Part shown: positions 20,280 to 29,581 of the stretch, piece after piece
Layout: each line of letters begins with the position of its first letter
Position numbering within the stretch: position 1 is the first letter of the stretch
NCBI RefSeq assembly: GCF_003952345.1
Contig: NZ_CP034433.1
Location: 3,100,001 to 3,164,000 of the forward strand
Length of the DNA: 64,000 nucleotides
DNA from: Iodobacter ciconiae
GTDB taxonomy: Bacteria; Pseudomonadota; Gammaproteobacteria; Burkholderiales; Chitinibacteraceae
Reading direction: 5' to 3'
Notes under the pieces: model-generated
The model's database searches: none
What the model saw: the letters and a program-made list of their open reading frames with translations, nothing else
Told to the model about the DNA's origin: nothing
Program-made: the position numbers and the translations under genes

Positions 20280-20353
20280 ATTACATCTCAAATTAAACTC
20301 AAACTATAAAACGCAGGATTTTTAAGAAGACGACGTGGTACGAGAAAATGATT

Positions 20354-20407
20354 GGTTTTCTCCGTGGCCCTCTGTGTTCTCTGTGTCCTCCGTGGTTCAA
20401 GGTTTGG
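20354..20407. repeat. CTCTGTG-type dispersed repeat, copy 1 (before udp)
   Basis: Begins GGTTTTCTCCGTGG and ends GGTTCAAGGTTTGG, with CTCTGTG units between. The copy at 21227-21271 is the same element in reverse orientation, so udp is bracketed by inverted copies. Further relatives lie at 27458-27545, 46013-46103 and 56401-56519. Confidence 0.75.
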
Positions 20408-20436
20408 GTTCGTTTTTTTTAAATTGAAGGACTCTC

Positions 20437-21198
20437 ATGTCTAAATCTGAAGTTTTCCATTTAGGTCTCGCTAAAAGCGATTTAGCTGGTGCCACTCTTG
20501 CGATTGTTCCAGGGGACCCTGCTCGTGTGCAGCGTATTGCTGAAAAAATGGGCAATGCCAAGTTGCTGGCCAGCCATCGTGAATTCACTACCTATCTTGC
20601 CGAACTCGATGGCAAGCCGATTGTGATTTGCTCTACCGGCATCGGCGGCCCTTCTACTTCAATTGCGGTTGAAGAGCTGGCACAGCTGGGGATTAATACT
20701 TTCCTGCGCGTGGGTACAACCGGCGCAATTCAAGCGCATATCAATGTGGGTGACGTGCTGGTGACTACCGGCTCGGTGCGTCTGGACGGCGCAAGCCTGC
20801 ACTTTGCACCGATGAGCTTCCCTGCTGTGGCTGATTTTGGCTGCACGACGGCATTGGTGAATGCGGCTAAAAAAGCAGGCAAACCACTGCATATCGGTGT
20901 AACGGCTTCATCAGATACTTTCTACCCGGGGCAGGAACGTTACGATACTTGCAGCGGCCGCGTGGTGAGTAGCATGCAGGGCTCGATGAAAGAATGGCAA
21001 GCGATGGGCGTGATGAATTACGAAATGGAATCAGCCACTTTGCTAACTATGTGTGCCACTCAGGGCTGGCGTGCAGGGATGGTGGCGGGTGTAATCGTAA
21101 ACCGCACCCAGCAGGAAATTCCGGATGCAGAAGCGATGAAGCTAGCTGAGCATACTGCGGTAGATATCGTAATTGAGGCTGCACGTAATCTGCTGTAA
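20437..21198 (+). CDS. udp: Uridine phosphorylase
   Basis: Phosphorolysis of uridine to uracil and ribose-1-phosphate, which DeoB can then use. 253 residues, the same as E. coli Udp. Family features include [29 protein letters not shown] and [11 protein letters not shown]. It is separated from cdd by 230 bp holding two repeat elements, and it may have its own promoter there. ATG at 20437 follows GAAGGA. Confidence 0.97.
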   Translation: MSKSEVFHLGLAKSDLAGATLAIVPGDPARVQRIAEKMGNAKLLASHREFTTYLAELDGKPIVICSTGIGGPSTSIAVEELAQLGINTFLRVGTTGAIQAHINVGDVLVTTGSVRLDGASLHFAPMSFPAVADFGCTTALVNAAKKAGKPLHIGVTASSDTFYPGQERYDTCSGRVVSSMQGSMKEWQAMGVMNYEMESATLLTMCATQGWRAGMVAGVIVNRTQQEIPDAEAMKLAEHTAVDIVIEAARNLL

Positions 21199-21226
21199 TT
21201 TTTCAGGCTCAGGTGTGCAAAAAAAA

Positions 21227-21271
21227 CCAAACCTTGAACCATAGAGAGCACAGAGTTTCACGGAGAAAACC
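21227..21271. repeat. CTCTGTG-type dispersed repeat, copy 2 (after udp, inverted)
   Basis: Runs from CCAAACCTTGAACC to CGGAGAAAACC. Reverse-complemented, both ends match copy 1 at 20354-20407; the middle is about 9 bp shorter. Confidence 0.75.
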
Positions 21272-21361
21272 AAAATAAATAATCGGTTTAGCTCTTGTGG
21301 AGTATGGCTTTGAGTGATGCTAGGGTGTTATTTCTGGGTTGATTTTGTGCTTTATCCTTTG

Positions 21362-21393
21362 AAAAACAGGCCGTCTTTTGACGGCCTGTTTTT
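21362..21393. terminator. Bidirectional terminator between udp and ilvA
   Basis: AACAGGCCGTC pairs with GACGGCCTGTT around TTTT, with A and T runs on both sides. It directly abuts the ilvA stop codon, so it serves the minus-strand gene and can also stop readthrough from udp. Confidence 0.9.
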
Positions 21394-22908
21394 TTACGCG
21401 CCCAGAAATAAGTGATACGCAGGATTATTGCTTTCATCCCAGTGCATATAGCCCAGCTTTTTCACAAAGTCCTTGAATGCGGCATCGTCCTGTTCCGGCA
21501 CCTGAATGCCAACCAGGATACGGCCGTAGTCTGCACCGTGATTGCGGTAGTGAAAGAGGCTGATATTCCACTTTCCATTCATTCCGTCCAGGAAGTTGAG
21601 CAAGGCACCGGGGCGCTCAGGAAACTCGAAACGCATCAGGCGCTCGTTGCAAACATTTGGCGCTTTGCCGCCAACTAAATGGCGGATATGCAGTTTGGCG
21701 AGTTCATTATCTGTCAGATCGACAGCGGCGATTTTTGCGCTGGCAAGATTTGCAATCAGATCAACCACTTCGCTGCGATTCTGGATCGATAGGCCGACAA
21801 ACACATGGGCTTCGGTGGCGCAGGAATAGCGGTAGTTGAACTCGGTGATATTGCGCGCGCCAATTAGCTTGCAAAAAGTACGGAAAGAGCCTGGCTGCTC
21901 TGGAATAGTAACCGCCACAATTGCTTCGCGCTGCTCGCCCATCTCGGCCTGCTCGGCAATATAGCGCAGGCGGTCAAAATTCATATTTGCGCCTGATGCT
22001 ATGGCGATCAGGGTGGCGTCTTGTTTGCCTTCACGTGTGGCCCAGGCTTTAAGGCCCGCAATGGCAAGTGCTCCGGCTGGCTCCAAAATGGAGCGATTGT
22101 CTTCGAATACATCTTTAATTGCTGCGCACATGGCGTCGGTATCAACCAGAATCACGTCATCTACAAAATCTGTACAAAGGCGGAAGGTTTCCTCGCCAAC
22201 CTGTTTAACCGCTACGCCATCGGCAAAAATGCCCACTTGTGGCAGGGTAATGCGCTCGCCCAGTTTCAGGCTTAAATACATGGTGTTGGCATCGGTTGGC
22301 TCTACACCCATGATTTTAATTTCCGGACGCAGGCGCTTGATATACGCGGCCATCCCGGCAAGCAGGCCGCCGCCGCCGACAGGAATAAAAACCGCATCGA
22401 TATGATCTGGATACTGGCGCAAGATTTCCATTGCCACGGTACCCTGCCCGGCAATCACATCAGGATCATCAAAGGGATGAATCAGCGTGGCACCGGTTTG
22501 CTCGGCTAAGTTAAGCGCGTGCTGATAGCAATCGGAGTAAGAGTCGCCAATTAAAACCACTTCGGCACCCCGGCGGGTAACAGCATCAACTTTAATATGC
22601 GGGGCCGTTGTTGGCATCACAATCGTAGCGCGGCATTTTAAGTGCTGGGCAGCCATTGCCACACCTTGCGCATGATTGCCTGCCGATGCAGCGACTACAC
22701 CACGCTCCAGCTCGGCGTGGCTAAGTTTGGACATTTTGTTGTAAGCACCGCGAATTTTAAATGAGAATACGGGCTGCATGTCTTCGCGTTTAAACAGTAC
22801 TTTATTACCAATGCGGCGCGACAGATTGGGGGCAAATTCGAGGGGGGATTCAATAGCCACATCGTAGACACGGGCTTTGATAATACTTTCCAGGTAATCT
22901 TTCGACAT
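21394..22908 (-). CDS. ilvA: Biosynthetic threonine ammonia-lyase
   Basis: Converts threonine to 2-oxobutanoate and ammonia using PLP, the first committed step to isoleucine. 504 residues. The catalytic domain (about 1-320) has the PLP lysine in SFKIRGAYNKM and the glycine-rich phosphate loop GGGGLLAG. Two ACT-like regulatory repeats follow (about 330-500: EQPGSFRTFC and ERPGALLNFL), which marks the long, isoleucine-inhibited form rather than the short catabolic TdcB. It stands alone with its own terminator. Confidence 0.97.
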   Translation of the reverse strand: MSKDYLESIIKARVYDVAIESPLEFAPNLSRRIGNKVLFKREDMQPVFSFKIRGAYNKMSKLSHAELERGVVAASAGNHAQGVAMAAQHLKCRATIVMPTTAPHIKVDAVTRRGAEVVLIGDSYSDCYQHALNLAEQTGATLIHPFDDPDVIAGQGTVAMEILRQYPDHIDAVFIPVGGGGLLAGMAAYIKRLRPEIKIMGVEPTDANTMYLSLKLGERITLPQVGIFADGVAVKQVGEETFRLCTDFVDDVILVDTDAMCAAIKDVFEDNRSILEPAGALAIAGLKAWATREGKQDATLIAIASGANMNFDRLRYIAEQAEMGEQREAIVAVTIPEQPGSFRTFCKLIGARNITEFNYRYSCATEAHVFVGLSIQNRSEVVDLIANLASAKIAAVDLTDNELAKLHIRHLVGGKAPNVCNERLMRFEFPERPGALLNFLDGMNGKWNISLFHYRNHGADYGRILVGIQVPEQDDAAFKDFVKKLGYMHWDESNNPAYHLFLGA

Positions 22909-23144
22909 AGCAATATTAGGGACTGGTGAGAGGGAACGGATTATTCTACCGTTGAAAACGGTGAATTGGGGCTTTGAAAAAGCAGTAAATTGAAAATTAG
23001 GTTGATTTAATTTTGTCTGAGAAAAAGATATCGCTTAATTCTATCTTTCAATGCAGATACTTAGCGGCCGCTTTAGCTGAAAATGCTTCTAATTCTCTGG
23101 GTTTTTGTTGTATTAAAGCCGCTTCTGTAGAAGGCAGGGCTTTG

Positions 23145-24137
23145 TTATTCCCCTTCGCGCATGGTTTGGATTTCTTTATTCATCATCAGGTTTTCAAAAG
23201 CAATACCGGCATTGTGGCAAAATAATTCGATTAGCTCTTTATCCGTATTGGATAAGGCAACAGGGCCATCGATAATGAGCAAATTAACCGGGCCGCGCTC
23301 GGTGTGGAAAAAACCAACAAAGTGGTCGTTGGCATAAATACTTTGTTCGTTTTGTATGGCCTGTTTGATAGACGTATCAAAACGCAGTAGTTCATTCAGT
23401 TCCAAAGGTTTGCCGCAAAGCTGTTCATAGCCCCCGGTGGCATGAATAACCTGAATGGCCCCATTTTGAGAGAGGGCTGCTATACCGCTTTGTACTGAGA
23501 TATAAAGGGCTTCCTGTTCAAAAAAGAGCAGAGATTGCAGTTGCTCCAGCACTCCTTGAGCAAATTGTTGAATAGATTGTTGTTTAAAGATACTGGCCGA
23601 GGCTTCGATGACTTTCATTAAGCCCCGGCGGCTGGCGGCAAGCATCTGGCGCTGGTACTCAAGCAGCATAATGTCTTTGTATGAGCGTAGGGTTCCCAGG
23701 ATGGCAGTGTAAAGCTTGTCACGGGTCAGCTCGGTTTTGGCCTTGTAATCGTTAATATCGTAGTTTTCAATGATTCGCCGTTCGGGAACCATCCCGGGCT
23801 GACCGGTGCGCAAAATAATACGAATCTGATGATTGCCCAGCGTTTCCCGAATAGCATGGGCTACCTGCAGGCCGGAATCCTCCTGCTCCATAACTACATC
23901 GAGTAACACCAAGGCGATATCATGGCGGGTGCTGAGCAGTGCCAGGCTTTCTGCACCAGAGTAGCAGGATAAAATTTCCAGCTGTTTACCGAGGAATTTA
24001 ATATTGGCAAGTGCCAGCCGGGTTACATGATGAATATCCGGCTCATCATCAACAATCAAGATGGTCCAGCAACCGGTGTTGTCTGTTTCACCTGGGCTGT
24101 CTTCTTCCAGCCAGTCATCATCCGCGCTATCTGCCAT
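23145..24137 (-). CDS. Response regulator with DUF3369-type sensory domain
   Basis: A 330-residue cytosolic two-domain protein. Residues about 24-150 form a receiver domain: acidic residues in VDDEPD, a phospho-acceptor Asp in LVLLDVV and a downstream Lys in DYKAKTEL. Residues about 165-325 match what I know as DUF3369, a GAF-like module often placed between a receiver and an HD-GYP or GGDEF output. Here the protein stops after that module, so no output domain is present. No histidine kinase is adjacent. The partner and output are unknown. Confidence 0.85.
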   Translation of the reverse strand: MADSADDDWLEEDSPGETDNTGCWTILIVDDEPDIHHVTRLALANIKFLGKQLEILSCYSGAESLALLSTRHDIALVLLDVVMEQEDSGLQVAHAIRETLGNHQIRIILRTGQPGMVPERRIIENYDINDYKAKTELTRDKLYTAILGTLRSYKDIMLLEYQRQMLAASRRGLMKVIEASASIFKQQSIQQFAQGVLEQLQSLLFFEQEALYISVQSGIAALSQNGAIQVIHATGGYEQLCGKPLELNELLRFDTSIKQAIQNEQSIYANDHFVGFFHTERGPVNLLIIDGPVALSNTDKELIELFCHNAGIAFENLMMNKEIQTMREGE

Positions 24138-24330
24138 ATTTCTCTCTGCGTAAGGCTTGTATATAGGCAGTGTAGAACTTATCTGCGGCTGTGAGAGTTA
24201 TTTTGCGGAAGCTTATTAGTATTTAATTTTTGAATGTTAATAAGCCATGAAAAATGAAATATCCATTGATCAGACTTTAAATTTATTCTGTGCGTCACCA
24301 TCTGTTTTTATATTTTGTTAAGGATTGATT

Positions 24331-25626
24331 ATGAGCCATATGACGCCGCAGGAAATTGTTCACGAGCTGGATAAGCACATTGTTGGCCAGGCCGCTGCAA
24401 AGAAATCGGTAGCCATTGCGCTGCGTAATCGCTGGCGCAGACAGCAGGTAGCAGAGCCCTTGCGTAGCGAAATCACTCCGAAAAATATATTGATGATCGG
24501 GCCGACCGGTGTGGGTAAAACCGAAATTGCCCGTCGTCTGGCTAAATTGTCCGATGCACCCTTTATTAAAGTGGAGGCAACCAAGTTCACCGAGGTGGGC
24601 TATGTAGGTAAAGATGTAGACAGTATTGTTCGTGATCTGGTTGAGGTTGCAGTAAAACAGGTGCGGGATAAAGCCATTAGCCGTAACCGTAATCGCGCCA
24701 GTGATTCTGCTGAAGAGCGCATTCTGGATGTGCTTTTACCTCCCGGTGGCAGTGATGAATCGGACACGCGCCAGAAATTTCGCAAAATGCTGCGCGAGGG
24801 TAAATTTGATGATAAAGAAATTGAAATTGAAGTCGCAGCAGCTGTGCCAACCATGGAAGTGATGAGCCCTCCGGGCATGGAAGATTTTTCCAGCCAGATT
24901 CAGCAAATGTTTAAAGGCGCGTTTTCGGATAAAAAGAAATCGCAAAAGCTGAAAGTAGCAGAGGCGATGAAACTGCTTACTGAGGAAGAAGCAGCCAAGC
25001 TTGTGAATGAAGACGATGCAAAAACCGAAGCACTGCAGGCGGTTGAGCAAAATGGCATTGTGTTTATTGATGAGATTGATAAAGTGACCAGTCGTGCCGA
25101 GTCGGGCAGTGGTGAAGTTAGCCGCCAGGGGGTGCAGCGTGATTTGCTGCCGCTGGTAGAGGGCACAACGGTAACGACCAAATACGGCATGGTGAAAACA
25201 GACCATATTCTGTTTATTGCCAGCGGTGCTTTTCATTTAGCCAAGCCTTCGGATTTGATTCCCGAGCTGCAAGGGCGTTTTCCGATCCGGGTTGAGCTAA
25301 ATTCGCTCACCGTTGATGATTTTGCCAGCATCCTGACCGGCACTGATGCCTGCCTTGTGAAGCAGTACCAGGCTTTGCTCGCCACAGAGGGCGTTGAGCT
25401 TGATTTCACCGATACGGGTGTAAAGCGTATGGCCGAAATTGCCTGGCAGGTGAATGAGAGCACCGAGAATATCGGTGCGCGCCGCTTGTATACCGTAATG
25501 GAGCGCTTGCTGGAAGAAATTTCCTTTGATGCCAAGAGCGGCAGGATTGTGGTGGATGCAGAGTTTGTAAGTAGCAAATTGGGTGGCATTGCTGCAGATG
25601 AAGATTTGGCGCGCTATGTGCTTTAG
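24331..25626 (+). CDS. hslU: ATP-dependent protease ATPase subunit HslU
   Basis: AAA+ unfoldase that feeds the HslV peptidase. 431 residues from the ATG at 24331 ([10 protein letters not shown]), preceded by AAGGA; a TTG six bases upstream is in frame but less likely. Walker A GPTGVGKT is at 57-64, the pore loop GYVG at 90-93, Walker B in VFIDEIDKV, with the I-domain between them. The C-terminal tail LARYVL matches the tail that activates HslV in known complexes. Unusually, hslV is not next to it: the upstream neighbour is a divergent response regulator and downstream is a terminator. Confidence 0.95.
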   Translation: MSHMTPQEIVHELDKHIVGQAAAKKSVAIALRNRWRRQQVAEPLRSEITPKNILMIGPTGVGKTEIARRLAKLSDAPFIKVEATKFTEVGYVGKDVDSIVRDLVEVAVKQVRDKAISRNRNRASDSAEERILDVLLPPGGSDESDTRQKFRKMLREGKFDDKEIEIEVAAAVPTMEVMSPPGMEDFSSQIQQMFKGAFSDKKKSQKLKVAEAMKLLTEEEAAKLVNEDDAKTEALQAVEQNGIVFIDEIDKVTSRAESGSGEVSRQGVQRDLLPLVEGTTVTTKYGMVKTDHILFIASGAFHLAKPSDLIPELQGRFPIRVELNSLTVDDFASILTGTDACLVKQYQALLATEGVELDFTDTGVKRMAEIAWQVNESTENIGARRLYTVMERLLEEISFDAKSGRIVVDAEFVSSKLGGIAADEDLARYVL

Positions 25627-25690
25627 TTAAGTGCAATACAGTGTGCCAGTGTTTGTAGTCATCTGCTGCCGGATATACACATAATTTGCC

Positions 25691-25736
25691 AAAAATACAG
25701 GCAGAAAACCGTAAGGTTTTCTGCCTGTATTTTTGT
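25691..25736 (+). terminator. Terminator of hslU
   Basis: A near-perfect 17-bp stem (AATACAGGCAGAAAACC and complement) with a GTAA tetraloop, followed by TTTTTG. Confidence 0.92.
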
Positions 25737-26459
25737 AGATTGATAAAATCATTTGAAAAACAATAGCTTGTTTGTGTGGGGCAGGAGGTGGCTTGCTTAC
25801 AATATGTTTTTGCACAAATACTGCTGGATAATGGCATTTGTGTGAACTACGCTGGTAGGCACCTTTCCTGCGAAGCCGGTTTTTCTAAAAGATTTATTGA
25901 AATTTGTGTCGCTCCCTGACTCATCATTAACCATTTTTTTGCGGTGTATCAAGGTGTACTTCTGGCTTTTACACACAGGCAGTATTGTGCTTTCAACTAC
26001 TTTTTATAAATGTTATTTATCTTTTCATTTTTAGCCGCCAAGCGGTATCTGGCTTAGATCTTACGTTGTTTTTCCTTCTTTGTGACAGGCTGATTTTTTT
26101 GATTTAAATCTTCCAAATCATGGCTCAATTAATATCTTACCCACAAAGTTATCCACAGATTGCTTTATCTCTAGGTAGATGAATTTACATTAGAGAAAAT
26201 GCCTTCTATTAGGGATATCCCCGTTTTGTATCTTGTACATACTTCCCTCTATTATCTTCGATACAACTACAGCTGATTACCTTTATTTGCCCGGTATTTT
26301 ATTCAGGATGAGGCTAAAGCAAAGGTTTGGCTATTTGCCTGTCATTTAATTGAAAAACGCTTATTTTATATAGGCAGGCCGGCTTATCCATTACTTTAAA
26401 AAGTTTAGGCCTTTTCTTTTCCCAAGCTTCAAAATCACTTTGAAACAAGGATTTGCCAG
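25737..26459. other. 0.7-kb intergenic region before the ABC importer
   Basis: No convincing gene. It carries a pair of DnaA-box-like sequences (26137-26157) and must hold the importer promoter. The AT content is high throughout. Confidence 0.5.
26137..26157 (+). promoter_or_regulatory. Pair of DnaA-box-like sites
   Basis: TTATCCACA at 26149-26157 is an exact consensus DnaA box. TTACCCACA at 26137-26145 differs at one position and points the same way, with start-to-start spacing of 12 bp. Two boxes alone do not make an origin; no dnaA or dnaN gene is near. Confidence 0.4.
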
Positions 26460-27422
26460 ATGCTTAAACTATCTAAACCTGCTCTTTTGGCCGCACTGGT
26501 CAGTTTGTCGCTGGCAGCTGGTGCCAGTGATATGAAGTCGGTGGCCGTAACGGCAATTGTGGATCACCCTGCACTGGATGCTGCACGCAAAGGGGTGGAG
26601 GATGAATTAAAAGCGGCGGGTTTTGAGCCGGGCAAGCAAATTAAATATCAATTTCAAAGTGCGCAGGGTAATACCGCAACTGCCGCTCAAATTGCGCGCA
26701 AATTTGTTGGCGATCAGCCTGATGTGATTGTGGCAATTGCTACGCCAAGTGCACAGGCTGTGGTGGCTGCAACGCGTACAATTCCGGTGGTGTTTACGGC
26801 GGTGACTGATCCGGTGGCGGCTAAGCTGGTGAAAAGCTGGAAGACAGGCAACGATAATGTAACCGGCGTATCCGATATGCTGCAGTTATCCCCTCAGATC
26901 GATTTAATTCTTAAAGTAAAACCCACTGCCAAGCGCATCGGCATGGTGTATAGCCCGGGTGAAGTAAATTCAACCATTGTGGCCAAAGAATTAAAAGCGG
27001 AGCTGGTTAAACGCGGTATGACGCTGGTGGAAGCGCCTGCAGCGCGCACGGTGGATATCTCGACAGCGGCTAAAAGCCTGGTTGGCAAGGTCGATGCGAT
27101 TTACACCAATACTGATAATAACGTGGTGTCCAGCTACGAATCCTTAGTGGGCGTGGCACAACAGGCACAGATTCCTTTGGTTTCAGGTGATGCCAGCCTG
27201 GTAAAACGGGGGGCTGTGGCCGCGATGGGGATGAGCTATTACGACCTGGGCCGTCAGACCGGCAAGATGGTGGTGCGTATCCTGAAAGGTGAAAAAGCCG
27301 GCGATATCGCGCCTGAAGTGGGGGCTAAGCAAGAACTGATGGTCAATGCCGCTGCAGCCAAAAAACAAGGTGTAACGCTGTCTGCAGAGTTGCTAAAAGA
27401 AGCTAAAGAAGTGGTGAAGTAA
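26460..27422 (+). CDS. ABC importer periplasmic substrate-binding protein (TrpX-like)
   Basis: A 320-residue periplasmic protein with a signal peptide (LLAALVSLSLAAGAS). The body fits the TrpX/ABC_sub_bind family (VTAIVDHPALDAARKGVEDEL, FTAVTDPVAAKLV, YTNTDNNVVSSYESLV). Relatives of known function bind tryptophan or other aromatic amino acids; the ligand here is not determined. It is followed by a permease and an ATPase in the same direction, separated from the permease by a repeat element. Confidence 0.9.
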   Translation: MLKLSKPALLAALVSLSLAAGASDMKSVAVTAIVDHPALDAARKGVEDELKAAGFEPGKQIKYQFQSAQGNTATAAQIARKFVGDQPDVIVAIATPSAQAVVAATRTIPVVFTAVTDPVAAKLVKSWKTGNDNVTGVSDMLQLSPQIDLILKVKPTAKRIGMVYSPGEVNSTIVAKELKAELVKRGMTLVEAPAARTVDISTAAKSLVGKVDAIYTNTDNNVVSSYESLVGVAQQAQIPLVSGDASLVKRGAVAAMGMSYYDLGRQTGKMVVRILKGEKAGDIAPEVGAKQELMVNAAAAKKQGVTLSAELLKEAKEVVK

Positions 27423-27457
27423 GTTCTTCTGTATTAATCAAAAAGGGCCAGCTAAAT

Positions 27458-27545
27458 GAGAACACCGAGATCACAGAGGAAGACAGGGTTTACTTTGTAT
27501 TTCTCTGTGTGCTTCGTGTCTTCTGAGTTCTCTGTGTTTACAGAC
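27458..27545. repeat. CTCTGTG-type dispersed repeat, copy 3 (inside ABC operon)
   Basis: Contains GAGAACACCGAGATCACAGAGG on one side and TTCTGAGTTCTCTGTGT on the other, giving an imperfect palindrome about 88 bp long. It fills the spacer between the binding-protein and permease genes. Confidence 0.65.
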
Positions 27546-27583
27546 CTTTTGCGATCTTTTTAATGTTCCCCCTTGGAATACTT

Positions 27584-28483
27584 ATGACTCCCATTGCCTT
27601 GATGGGCGCATTGGAAATTGGTTTGATCTTTGCGCTGGTGGCGCTTGGGGTGCTGATTTCTTTTCGCCTGCTCAATTTCCCAGATTTAACTGCAGATGGC
27701 AGCTTCCCCCTTGGTGGTGCGGTGGCGGCAACATTAATCACTGGCGGGCATGATCCTTGGCTTGCCTGTGCAATGGCGGTGCTGGCAGGGGCAGCTTCGG
27801 GCTGGCTGACAGCATGGTTGAATGTGCGGCTGAATATTTTGCAGCTTTTGGCCAGTATTTTGGTGATGATTGGTCTGTATTCAATTAATTTACGCATTAT
27901 GGGCGCGCCTAATTTGCCGCTGATTGGCTCTTCTTCAATATTTACCCCTTTTATTGGTGAGCAGTTAGACAGAGGCTGGCAGGTGCAACCCGCGGTGCTG
28001 GCGGTGATTATTGTGCTGGTTAAGCTAGGCATGGATTTCTTTTTTGCTTCGCAAGCAGGGCTGGCGATGCGCGCTACCGGAGCCAATCCCCGTATGGCAC
28101 GGGCTCAGGGGATTGCCACCAACAAGATGATTTTAGTGGGCATGGCGCTTTCTAACGCTCTCATTGCTTTTGCAGGTGCGCTCTATGTGCAAACGCAGGG
28201 CGGGGCAGATGTGTCGATGGGCGTAGGCACGATTGTGGTGGGCCTTGCTGCGGTGATTATTGGCGAGACACTCTTGCCATCGCGCAATCTGTGGGTGATT
28301 ACGCTGGCAACGGTGCTGGGGGCTTTGCTTTATCGCCTGCTGATCGCACTGGCGCTTAATGCCGATTTTATTGGTTTAAAAGCGCAGGACTTAAACTTAA
28401 TTACCGCCGTTCTGGTGGGATTTGCCCTGGTGCTGCCAAAGGTAAAAGCCAAGCTTTTTCGTAAGAAGGGGAAATGGTCATGA
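27584..28483 (+). CDS. ABC importer permease (TrpY-like)
   Basis: Inner-membrane permease of the BPD_transp_2 type, about 299 residues with roughly eight hydrophobic segments. The motif FPDLTADGSFPLGGAV and the GLAAVIIGETLLPSR loop, which should contact the ATPase, are typical. The ATG at 27584 is chosen because it has a TTGGA sequence upstream; another ATG at 27563 would add seven residues. It overlaps the ATPase start. Confidence 0.88.
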   Translation: MTPIALMGALEIGLIFALVALGVLISFRLLNFPDLTADGSFPLGGAVAATLITGGHDPWLACAMAVLAGAASGWLTAWLNVRLNILQLLASILVMIGLYSINLRIMGAPNLPLIGSSSIFTPFIGEQLDRGWQVQPAVLAVIIVLVKLGMDFFFASQAGLAMRATGANPRMARAQGIATNKMILVGMALSNALIAFAGALYVQTQGGADVSMGVGTIVVGLAAVIIGETLLPSRNLWVITLATVLGALLYRLLIALALNADFIGLKAQDLNLITAVLVGFALVLPKVKAKLFRKKGKWS

Positions 28484-29286
28484 TGGAAGTCCGTGATTTA
28501 TATAAAACCTTTAACCCCGGTACGCCGATTGAAAATCTGGTTTTGCGTGGTTTATCACTCACCATCGAATCCGGCCAGTTTATGACCGTGATTGGCAGCA
28601 ATGGCGCGGGCAAATCAACTTTTCTGAATGCGATTTCCGGTGATCTGCGAATGGATAGCGGCAGCATTCATATCGATGGACAGGATGTTACCCGGCTTTC
28701 TGCATGGCAGAGAGCGGGCATGGTGGCGCGGGTGTTTCAGGATCCGATGGCAGGCACCTGTGAAGGCTTGAGCATCGAAGAAAACATGGCCCTTGCCTGG
28801 CAACGCGGTAAAAAGCGCGGTTTTGGCCGGGCGGTTAAAAACGAGCAGCGGGCGATTTTCCGCGATAAGCTGGCTACCCTGGAGCTGGGTCTGGAAAACC
28901 GGTTAGGGGACAGGATGGATTTACTCTCTGGCGGGCAAAGGCAGGCGGTGAGCCTGTTGATGGCCTCCTTGCAGCCATCGCGTTTGCTGCTGCTGGATGA
29001 GCATACCGCCGCGCTGGATCCTAAAACCGCCGCTTTTGTGCTGCAGCTGACTGATCGGATCGTCAAAGAAAACAACTTGACCGCACTGATGGTGACGCAC
29101 TCCATGCGCCAGGCGCTGGATCATGGCCATCGCACCGTTATGCTGCATCAGGGGCAGGTGGTGCTGGACGTGGAAGGGGATAAGCGCCACACCATGGAAG
29201 TGGGTGATTTGCTGGCGATGTTTGAAAAAAATCGCGGTGAAAAAATTGATGATGATGCTTTGTTATTAGGGTCTGTTGAGGTTTGA
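28480..29286 (+). CDS. ABC importer ATP-binding protein (TrpZ-like)
   Basis: Energises the TrpXY-like importer. About 268 residues with Walker A GSNGAGKST, signature LSGGQRQ, Walker B LLLLDEHTA and the switch His in VTHSM. Two further ATG codons lie close by (28474, 28483); 28480 has the best spacing from AAGGGG. It overlaps the permease stop, so the pair is coupled. A long insert between the Q-loop and the signature (KKRGFGRAVKN) is common in this subgroup. Confidence 0.92.
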   Translation: MMEVRDLYKTFNPGTPIENLVLRGLSLTIESGQFMTVIGSNGAGKSTFLNAISGDLRMDSGSIHIDGQDVTRLSAWQRAGMVARVFQDPMAGTCEGLSIEENMALAWQRGKKRGFGRAVKNEQRAIFRDKLATLELGLENRLGDRMDLLSGGQRQAVSLLMASLQPSRLLLLDEHTAALDPKTAAFVLQLTDRIVKENNLTALMVTHSMRQALDHGHRTVMLHQGQVVLDVEGDKRHTMEVGDLLAMFEKNRGEKIDDDALLLGSVEV

Positions 29287-29389
29287 TTCATAATTTCATT
29301 TCGTTAAGCCGGAAATCAAATATCAACAGACTTTAGTAGGCGGATATAGGTTTGCTTTGGAGATTCATATTCTTTTGAATGTTTAAGCT

Positions 29390-29560
29390 TCAGCCATTCT
29401 GATTATTCAGCATATTTTTTAATATGGCTTCTGCAGATAAACCAACCAAATAACACCCAAAGCAATAGGTTTTTGTTTTCTCAAACATGGTTTGCTCCGC
29501 TGCATAGGAGTTTGCAGCCAGAGCAAGTAAGGATATAGATGCAATAAGCATTGGGTGCAA
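29390..29560 (-). pseudogene. Truncated third copy of the Tli4-like immunity gene
   Basis: Encodes the signal peptide and about 30 further residues of the immunity paralogues (MLIASISLLALAANSYAAEQ, then TYCFGCYLVGL), then departs and stops at 29390. The first part is nearly identical in DNA to the start of the adjacent full-length copy 1005 bp away. The start would be TTG at 29560 or ATG at 29551. It is best read as a remnant of a third tandem copy, although the short secreted product could still be made. Confidence 0.75.
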
Positions 29561-29581
29561 TGGTTTTTTTCCTGATCAGGG

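Noticed and set aside
20217..21271. CRISPR array
   Set aside because: The repeats here are irregular palindromes in two families, without the even spacing or unique spacers of an array, and no cas genes are near.
23013..23225. 70-codon plus-strand frame between ilvA and the response regulator
   Set aside because: Starts with TTG and runs antisense into the regulator's 3' end, with no protein features.
26137..26157. Chromosomal replication origin
   Set aside because: Only two DnaA boxes, and no dnaA, dnaN or AT-rich unwinding array organised around them.
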